A DNA stretch of 64,000 bases from Bacteroidales bacterium (GTDB lineage: Bacteria > Bacteroidota > Bacteroidia > Bacteroidales > JAAYJT01), in contig JAAYJT010000011.1 of NCBI GenBank assembly GCA_012522795.1, positions 17,285-81,284 of the forward strand. Direction: 5' to 3'. The position numbers were made by a program, and so were the translations under genes. Shown here in pieces: positions 58,957 to 64,000 of the stretch (positions are counted from its first letter, which is position 1; every line of letters starts with the position of its first letter). The notes beneath the pieces were generated by a model that worked only from the letters and a program-made list of their open reading frames with translations, searched no databases and was not told where the DNA came from.

Positions 58957-60657
58957 TTATAACTGCGATAGAAATTCAACAAGTCCGGTGTCGGAATTTG
59001 TAAGATTCAATTTGCGCCTGAGGCGGGTACGGGCAACTTCAATACTTCTGATTGATTGTCCGGTAATTGATGCAATTTCCTTGGTGCTCATATTAAGACG
59101 TAGAAAAGCACAAAGCCTGCGGTCGTTTGGCGTAAGATCAGGATTTATAAGGTTGAGTTTATCGTAATATTCATTATGAACCTGCTGAAACCTTACTTCA
59201 AACTCATTCCATACAGCAGTGTTCTGGGTTTTCTTTAAACCGGACACAAAACCAAGAATAAGATGCTGATCTTCTTTACGCAGTGTTTTACCAAAATCCT
59301 GTAATTTTTGCACGACCTCATTTACAAGTTCATTTCTTTGGATCTGATGCATTACATTGGTAGTCAGTTCTTTGTTTCGTATTTCCAGTTCCTGCCCAAG
59401 GGTGGTTTTTTCGAGTTCAAGATTTTTTGATACCAGTTGTGCATTCTTTTTTTCTAGTTTTAGCCTTTTCATCCGACCCCAGAGCAAGAAATACAGAAGG
59501 GTCAGGATTACCACACTAAGGAACAATACGAGACCAATAATAAAATATCTTAGCTCCTTGCGCTTCTGATTAGCCTGCCTTATCAGGTCCTGCTGTTCAA
59601 ACTGCGCTGTAAGCTCAATGCGGGTAAGTTCTTTCAGAGCCTCATCCTTGCTCATGATATCATTTAATTCCTTTAGAAGAATATGATACTTCAAAGCCGA
59701 GTCGCTTTGATTCAGAAGCTGATAATTATTAAAAATATCGTTACATATCTCGGCTTTAAGTGAATTATTTCCAATCTCCTTGGCAATTGAAAATGCTTTG
59801 TTTAGATATTTCCTGGCTTCTTGATTATTGTTTAGAATTGTATGATATCGGGCTATCATTTTATACGATGAAGCTTCGCCGGCACGATCTTTATTCTTTA
59901 ATCTTATCTTCAATGCTTCTTCCATTGGCGATAGAGCTTTTGTGGTCTTATTCATATCCAATAAAACCGAACTTAGATTATTGAACAGCATTGCAAAAAT
60001 TTCACTTTCTTCATAGGTTCTTTCTGCAAGTTCAATCCCTTTGTTGTAGTATTCAATGGCTTTGTTTACATCTTTCTCGCGCTGATAGATAATTCCGAGA
60101 TTATTGTAAATGTGTATTGATTCTTTATCGAACGATTTTGAAGGGTCTGCTGATTCAGCCTGACGGAAGGATTCAAGAGCGCTAAGAAAGTATTTTTCCG
60201 CCTGTTCAAACTGATTAAGCTTTATATTTATAGCCCCAAGATTTATCTGTGCGAACGCAATAGGGATTACATTTTCAAACTTATGCTGCAGCTCTATATA
60301 TTTCTCAAAATAGCTCACTGCAATAGGAAATAAACCTTGCGAAAACGAAACATTGCCCAAATTGAACAAAGCATAGGCAACAGACTTCTTATTTCCTGTT
60401 TTTTCAGCAATTTCAAGGGCTCGCTGCGAATATTGCAATGAAAGTGATAGATCGCTTTTTTCGTGTATCCTTGATATTGAAACAAGTAGATTGACTTTCG
60501 AAGTGTCGTGCCTTGTGGTTTCGAGCAGATAATACAGTGAATCCAGTCTGCTTTGATTGTTTGCTACTGAGTACGAACAAATCAAAATCAGAATTGAAAT
60601 AATAATGAATGTTTTATTTGAAATTCTTTTCAACAATAGCGTTCCTGATTTAAGCAA
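58957..60657 (-). CDS. TPR - membrane - HTH (LuxR-like) regulator
   Basis: A 566-residue protein. A signal/anchor (about 10-32) is followed by a long TPR array (about 35-330), a membrane segment (about 365-388), a coiled coil (about 390-450) and a C-terminal helix-turn-helix (about 510-560; LNMSTKEIASITGQSIRSIEVARTRLRRKL). This periplasmic-TPR / cytoplasmic-HTH layout is common in Bacteroidota and is thought to sense envelope or sugar signals. The direct target is not known. It lies next to the repeat array. Confidence 0.82.
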   Translation of the reverse strand: MLKSGTLLLKRISNKTFIIISILILICSYSVANNQSRLDSLYYLLETTRHDTSKVNLLVSISRIHEKSDLSLSLQYSQRALEIAEKTGNKKSVAYALFNLGNVSFSQGLFPIAVSYFEKYIELQHKFENVIPIAFAQINLGAINIKLNQFEQAEKYFLSALESFRQAESADPSKSFDKESIHIYNNLGIIYQREKDVNKAIEYYNKGIELAERTYEESEIFAMLFNNLSSVLLDMNKTTKALSPMEEALKIRLKNKDRAGEASSYKMIARYHTILNNNQEARKYLNKAFSIAKEIGNNSLKAEICNDIFNNYQLLNQSDSALKYHILLKELNDIMSKDEALKELTRIELTAQFEQQDLIRQANQKRKELRYFIIGLVLFLSVVILTLLYFLLWGRMKRLKLEKKNAQLVSKNLELEKTTLGQELEIRNKELTTNVMHQIQRNELVNEVVQKLQDFGKTLRKEDQHLILGFVSGLKKTQNTAVWNEFEVRFQQVHNEYYDKLNLINPDLTPNDRRLCAFLRLNMSTKEIASITGQSIRSIEVARTRLRRKLNLTNSDTGLVEFLSQL

Positions 60658-60754
60658 AAATACAAAAAGTTTATGCTGTTTGAATTATAATCAGGGTAAT
60701 GTAGAGGAGGACAATATTAAAGCCCGGGAATTCTATTCATAATGCTATGATTAT

Positions 60755-61190
60755 TAATTGCCGCCGGCTTTAGCCGGTGGTAAAAAAGGGGTGATAACAC
60801 AATATTGGCTTAAGCCAAACCGGTTTAAAAATGTAATTAAATTCTAACATCCAATAGATTTGGGCTAAAGCCCATAGGATGAGGGGATTTATTTAAGGAA
60901 CGGGCTGAAGCCCGTTCCTATTCATTTATTATCAAACCCCGTAAGTGTCTACGACCATACGGGATTTGGGAATGGAATTGGCTAAATTTTCTATAAATAT
61001 TCCGCCCCTACGGGGCTTAGAGATTGAATTTTTATGATTTTCTACCAATATATAGCCCCTACAGGGCTATTAATCCCGGGCGATGAGGCTCTCGAAACGC
61101 CGGATTATTTCATCCCGTAAGTCCCTACGGGATTTAGGGGTGGAATTGTTCTTTTTTCTACAAACATATCACCCTTTCAGGGTTTGTAAA
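60755..61190. repeat. Array of interspersed palindromic repeats
   Basis: Four hairpins with the core GGCT(N)AAGCC lie at about 60757-60921, including CGGGCTGAAGCCCG. Three copies of a TTTTCTA(N)AA(N)AT element followed by CCCCTACGGGG-like palindromes lie at about 60988-61017, 61039-61070 and 61155-61183, and two copies of CCCGTAAG...CTACGGGATTT lie near 60938 and 61114. These look like the small non-coding repeats often scattered between genes in Bacteroidota genomes. No transposase is nearby. The segment just after, 61,200-61,438, holds the apparent junction with different-looking DNA; it carries no convincing gene. Confidence 0.75.
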
Positions 61191-61381
61191 TGGCTAAGCT
61201 ATAGCTGTTTTATACAAAAAAATTCATCCCGCTATTACTACGAGACTAGTATTCTTCACAATCACCCATTGAAACAAACAACAAAACCCCCCTATCCAAA
61301 TCAAAAATCTTTCTCTTCCCCACATAATACATACTATTTTTAGAAAAAGACTAGTACAAATGGACTTTATGGTAGTTTTTT

Positions 61382-61409
61382 TTGACTTTTGGGTAAAAAA
61401 CTCTATACT
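61382..61409 (+). promoter_or_regulatory. Sigma70-type promoter of the UGA-recoded gene
   Basis: TTGACT (61382-61387) and TATACT (61404-61409) are separated by 16 nt, a close match to the -35/-10 consensus TTGACA / TATAAT. This differs from the TTTG / TAnnTTTG promoters seen elsewhere in the window. Transcription would start near 61,416. Confidence 0.6.
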
Positions 61410-61438
61410 CAAAGAGAAATGACTTTTTATTTTTTTCA

Positions 61439-62461
61439 ATGTATGTAATGACAGATCCAATCAACCCTGCTGAGCCAGTAGCAGCTGGGCCAGTAGCAGC
61501 TGGGCCAGTAGCAGCTGAGCCCATAGCAGCCGAGACAGTAGCAGCAGCACCAGTAGCAGCTGAGCAGAGCAAACAGATTGCCCTCGATGATGTGCCTGAG
61601 AGTAATATCGAAATGGCAGCTACAGTGTCAGATTCTTTCTTGGATAAAGGATTATCCAAAGTCAAAGGAATGTTCAATTTCAAAAACAAGACATCCGATA
61701 CCACAAAATCTGAATCTGAAAGCAATTTTTTCAATAAACTCGTCTCTGGGACCAAGAATCTCCTCTCTCATGCTGAGACTTTTACCGATACTGCCTACCA
61801 AAAGACCAAAGAGATTTCCCAAAAGGTAGCCCAAATGCCTGGCAAAATAGCAACTACCGCATCCGAAACCGTCCAAAAATGAGTAGCACTTGGTACTCAA
61901 ATGAGCGACAAGATCGTAGAAAAGGGCCAGCAAATCGGGACACAACTCGAAGGCACCAGCGATAAAATCAAAGATTGACTCAAAAAATGAGTAGACAGCA
62001 CCCTTTCCAGTGCAGAAAAACTTGGTAGTGGAGTCAGTGATGGTGCCAAAAGCATGCTCAAAGATCCCCTTGGAGGGGGCAAAAAGATCATCAGCACTGT
62101 AGGAAATACCGCCAAAGATCTCTGAACTGAAGCAGTTCAAGGAAGCAAAGAACTAGGTAGCGAAGCGATCAAAGAAGTCAGCAATATCGGCACTCAAGTC
62201 AAAGAAGAAGTACAAAATCTGGGGACAGATAATGGAACTGAGGAAGGAATCCTAGGATCCATCAAAGCAGGAGGATCAGAATTGCTCCAAAAAGGCAAAA
62301 AAATCGGCAGCAAAATCGTTGATGAGAGCAAAAACATCGTCCAGAATCCTGTAGAAAAATTAGACACCCTGCTCGACAAAGATGCCAAACAAGTTCCTAC
62401 AGTTGATCCTGAGGATCCCAATAAACAGACACTAGAACAGCTTGAAAATCCTGAAAAATAA
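61439..62461 (+). CDS. Repetitive amphipathic protein with four in-frame UGA (read as glycine)
   Basis: A 340-codon frame ending in TAA. UGA occurs in frame at codons 148 (61880), 180 (61976), 184 (61988) and 229 (62123); no TAA or TAG interrupts. With UGA read as Gly, each side continues the same composition and repeat pattern: K-x148-VAL-G-TQM, K-G163-QQI-G-TQL, D-x180-LKK-x184-VDS and K-G286-KKI-G-SKI share a GxxxG motif, and AKDL-x229-TEAVQ matches SKEL-G240-SEAIK. The N-terminus has PVAAG repeats (codons 13-42); the rest is a Lys/Ser/Gly amphipathic helix-type protein resembling LEA-like or apolipoprotein-like repeats. No known domain is seen. In the standard code it would be cut at codon 147. 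An alternative start is ATG 61448. Confidence 0.82.
61475..61564 (+). repeat. Six tandem 15-bp units encoding PVAAG-type repeats
   Basis: Six units of 15 bp, with a base like CCAGTAGCAGCTGGG, encode P/T-V/I-A-A-G/E/A. The first two are identical at the nucleotide level and the rest diverge by a few bases. They form an Ala/Pro-rich linker at the start of the recoded protein and could vary in copy number by slippage. Confidence 0.85.
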
Positions 62462-62488
62462 TTTTTTTCCACATATCTTCATCCAAAG

Positions 62489-62516
62489 ATCCTCCTTTCG
62501 ATAGGAGGATTTTTTT
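62489..62516 (+). terminator. Intrinsic terminator of the recoded gene
   Basis: ATCCTCCT (62489-62496) pairs with AGGAGGAT (62503-62510) around a 6-nt loop, followed by six T (62511-62516). It lies 27 nt after the TAA stop at 62,461, which supports the longer, UGA-recoded frame as the real gene end rather than the first UGA at 61,880. Confidence 0.85.
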
Positions 62517-62592
62517 ATGTGCTCTTTGTAGTTTCCGCTATCCCCACCCGGGGGTATGATAACAAATCCACCCCCCTTCCCCCCTCCTACGC

Positions 62593-62818
62593 CTCGCAGA
62601 ACTGCGAGAGGTTACCTGCCTCGTACAAGCTACGAGGTCAACTCCGTAGTAAATGCCGAGCTAGGGAGGGAGAAGTTTTTAGCACCAGCCCTCCTTGGAA
62701 GGAGGGGGAGGGGAGGTTCTAAATGCAATCACTCAAAAAACCCCCTCTACTCCCCCTTCATAAGGGGGACTGACTCTCAACATTCCCCATCCCCACCCGG
62801 GTGCTAAGCACCCGGGTG
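62593..62818. repeat. Cluster of five perfect hairpins
   Basis: Within the spacer 62,517-62,850 lie CTCGCAG/CTGCGAG (62593-62608), CCTCGTA/TACGAGG (62619-62637), CCTCCTT/AAGGAGG (62690-62705), CCCCCTT/AAGGGGG (62752-62769) and CACCCGGGTGCT/AGCACCCGGGTG (62794-62818). They are GC-rich in a window that is otherwise AT-rich. No coding capacity is convincing here. They may be REP-like intergenic elements of the foreign genome. Confidence 0.75.
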
Positions 62819-62830
62819 TGAAACTCTCAA

Positions 62831-62871
62831 AAAAAATAACAAAAAAGAAAGGCCACTATATAATAGTGGCC
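62831..62871 (-). terminator. Intrinsic terminator of the last gene
   Basis: GGCCACTAT (62851-62859) pairs with ATAGTGGCC (62863-62871) around a 3-nt loop. On the minus strand it is followed by a T-rich tract (62,850 down to about 62,831). It lies directly after the stop codons of the gene ending at 62,878. Confidence 0.85.
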
Positions 62872-62877
62872 CATCTA

Positions 62878-64000
62878 TCAATCCATCTTTATCATTTTTA
62901 TCATCCTTATCGAAGGATGATTTTTTGGAACTTTTCTTCCTAGAAGATCTTCAATCTCAACATATAGAGATCTTTGGGAAGAAAAGGGAGATATTTCTTT
63001 CACTACTATGAGGGATGGTGTGGAGAGTACTCCACACCCTACAGCCGTAGCTCGTACTAAAGATTTTCCTGGACGGAAAGCAGTCACGAGACCGCTCTGA
63101 TCTACGATAGCGACTTCAGGATCACTACTGCTCCAGAGCAAGTCCGGGTTAGTAGCATTGTTAGGAAGTACCGTTGCAGTGAGCTGCAACTGCTCTCCCT
63201 TTGTCAAGGTGGCTGTGGGTGGAGAAAGAATAATCTCCTCTATCCCAACCACGTCCAGCTTGAAAGTTAGGTAAATCTCGTTATTTTCCCACATTTCTAG
63301 CTCAATGCTAAGGTAGATAGTATCCACCACCTCTCCATTCAGCCACCATGCCTCGAGGACATAGTTGACATCCGGAGTAGCGGTAAAGTCCACTACCGTA
63401 CCCTCCTCCAGCATCGCTGGAGAAGTGATCGCTTCTCCATCCACCAAGGCGCTAAGGATACCGCCATCTCCTGCGGAGAAGGTCAGCTGATATTCTACTA
63501 GGACAGATCTATGGTCGATCACTGTATAGTATTCAATAGAATTGTTGTACTGTGGACCATTACTGGTACCATCGTCAAACATTACCACAAGCGTGAACTG
63601 ATCACCATATTGACTGCTAGGAAGCGCTGCACTAAGCAATTCTTCCAAAAAACAAGTCTTTTTTTTTGCGAATAATGTGGTATTGGTACCATCCGGATTT
63701 TTCTTTTTCCACCAAACACTTTGGTTAACCCACTCCGGCACGCCGATCAGCTCGCTTTCAGCGAGGTAGAAGCCCTCCTCGCTGAGCGTACCGCTCAGGT
63801 CTGAGCCCTCCTCGACCACAAGGATCGTCTCAGCCGGCAGGTCAGCGCCATCCCATTGGGTGACGCCGAAGTAGTTGACATCTGCAGAAACATAATAATC
63901 CTTTCCTTCGGCAGTATAATAATAAGACAACATTCCTGCACCCCATACCTCAATCATATTACCTGGATGAAGTGTAGCAGGATCCGTACCTCCAATTCCA
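62878..64000 (-). CDS. Partial surface protein with Big_2-like domain, 5' end outside window
   Basis: The frame is open to the window edge, so the N-terminus is missing; 374 codons are visible. It includes an aromatic-rich N-terminal part (YYYTAEGKDYYVSAD, VWWKKKNPDGT), a divergent InlB-B-repeat-like segment (about residues 170-235 of the visible part, ending DVNYVLEAWWLNGE), and a Big_2-like Ig domain (about 245-325, with LTKGEQLQLTATVLP and WSSSDPEVAIVDQSGLVTA). Such domains are found in secreted adhesins. The frame ends with UGA directly followed by UAG (62875-62877). If UGA is Gly here too, the protein ends one residue later at UAG. No UGA occurs within the visible frame, so the code is not tested by this gene. 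Confidence 0.75.
   Translation of the reverse strand, partial: GIGGTDPATLHPGNMIEVWGAGMLSYYYTAEGKDYYVSADVNYFGVTQWDGADLPAETILVVEEGSDLSGTLSEEGFYLAESELIGVPEWVNQSVWWKKKNPDGTNTTLFAKKKTCFLEELLSAALPSSQYGDQFTLVVMFDDGTSNGPQYNNSIEYYTVIDHRSVLVEYQLTFSAGDGGILSALVDGEAITSPAMLEEGTVVDFTATPDVNYVLEAWWLNGEVVDTIYLSIELEMWENNEIYLTFKLDVVGIEEIILSPPTATLTKGEQLQLTATVLPNNATNPDLLWSSSDPEVAIVDQSGLVTAFRPGKSLVRATAVGCGVLSTPSLIVVKEISPFSSQRSLYVEIEDLLGRKVPKNHPSIRMIKMIKMD

Noticed and set aside
60755..61190. A CRISPR array.
   Set aside because: The repeats are unequal, palindromic, of three types and irregularly spaced, with no cas genes.
61224..61460. A 78-codon minus-strand ORF over the junction.
   Set aside because: It overlaps the proposed promoter and start of the recoded gene, has no family features and crosses the likely genome join.
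61652..62140. A 162-codon minus-strand ORF over the recoded gene.
   Set aside because: It has no family features, is Phe/Cys/Ser-rich, and its existence follows from the codon pattern of the plus-strand gene.
61439..62461. Explaining the in-frame UGAs as a pseudogene, selenocysteine codons or frameshifts.
   Set aside because: The frame is kept exactly across all four UGAs with no UAA/UAG, the repeat pattern runs through each, and the sites align with Gly, not Cys. No frame change is needed.
61439..62461. UGA read as tryptophan (code 4), as in some phages and mollicutes.
   Set aside because: The aligned repeat copies have Gly at these positions, and Trp would break the small-residue GxxxG spacing.

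Overview
Positions 1 to about 61,200 are a chromosomal segment of a Bacteroidota bacterium, probably Bacteroidales-like. The evidence is a ParA-ParB-DUF5683-DapB-LepB block, GIN-domain (DUF2807) and DUF4783 proteins, a BamA/TamA-like lipoprotein, a type IX secretion (T9SS) C-terminal tail on a secreted amylase, TPR-HTH regulators, and promoters of the TTG / TAnnTTTG type. UGA is a normal stop codon throughout this part. The last ~2.7 kb looks like DNA from a different organism.

Layout: 1-1,416 holds the 3' part of a 23S rRNA, a 5S rRNA and the rRNA operon terminator. From 1.4 to 20.5 kb are envelope and carbohydrate genes (LTA-synthase-like sulfatase-fold protein, TamL-like outer-membrane assembly protein, KdsC, LpxB, GH20 hexosaminidase, GH29 fucosidase, GlgB), with PrmC, SurE and an acyl-CoA synthetase. 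From 20.55 to 27.1 kb is an AT-rich accessory island, all on the + strand. It encodes three zinc-ribbon membrane proteins (one joined to TPRs and an exported FISUMP domain), a lipoprotein and two GIY-YIG-type proteins. From 27.1 to 60.7 kb housekeeping genes resume: Maf, UbiA, EamA, GT9, Sua5, MiaA, Cca, LepB, DapB, ParB/ParA, PUR-type DNA/RNA-binding protein, YihY, GpsA, flippase, RarA, secreted amylase, dockerin protein, MATE, O-antigen ligase, lipid kinase, IspG and a TPR-HTH regulator. From 60.75 to 61.2 kb is an array of palindromic intergenic repeats.

The standout is 61,250-64,000. A 340-codon frame (61,439-62,461) contains four in-frame UGA codons and no UAA or UAG before its final UAA. 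Internal repeats in the protein align the UGA positions with ordinary GGN glycine codons, including both glycines of a recurring GxxxG motif. This supports UGA = glycine (genetic code 25, known from Absconditabacteria/SR1 and Gracilibacteria). The gene has a TTGACT-16-TATACT promoter and a classic hairpin/U-tract terminator, unlike the rest of the window. It is followed by a hairpin-rich spacer and a partial surface protein with a Big_2-like domain, whose frame ends in UGA then UAG. Two genetic codes in one contig mean either an assembly join near 61.2 kb, inside repetitive DNA, or a very unusual transfer.

How the genes fit together: the Bacteroidota part combines Kdo/lipid A/O-antigen synthesis, outer-membrane assembly, glycan foraging by secreted GH20, GH29 and T9SS-tailed GH13 enzymes, intracellular glycogen synthesis, and chromosome partitioning.
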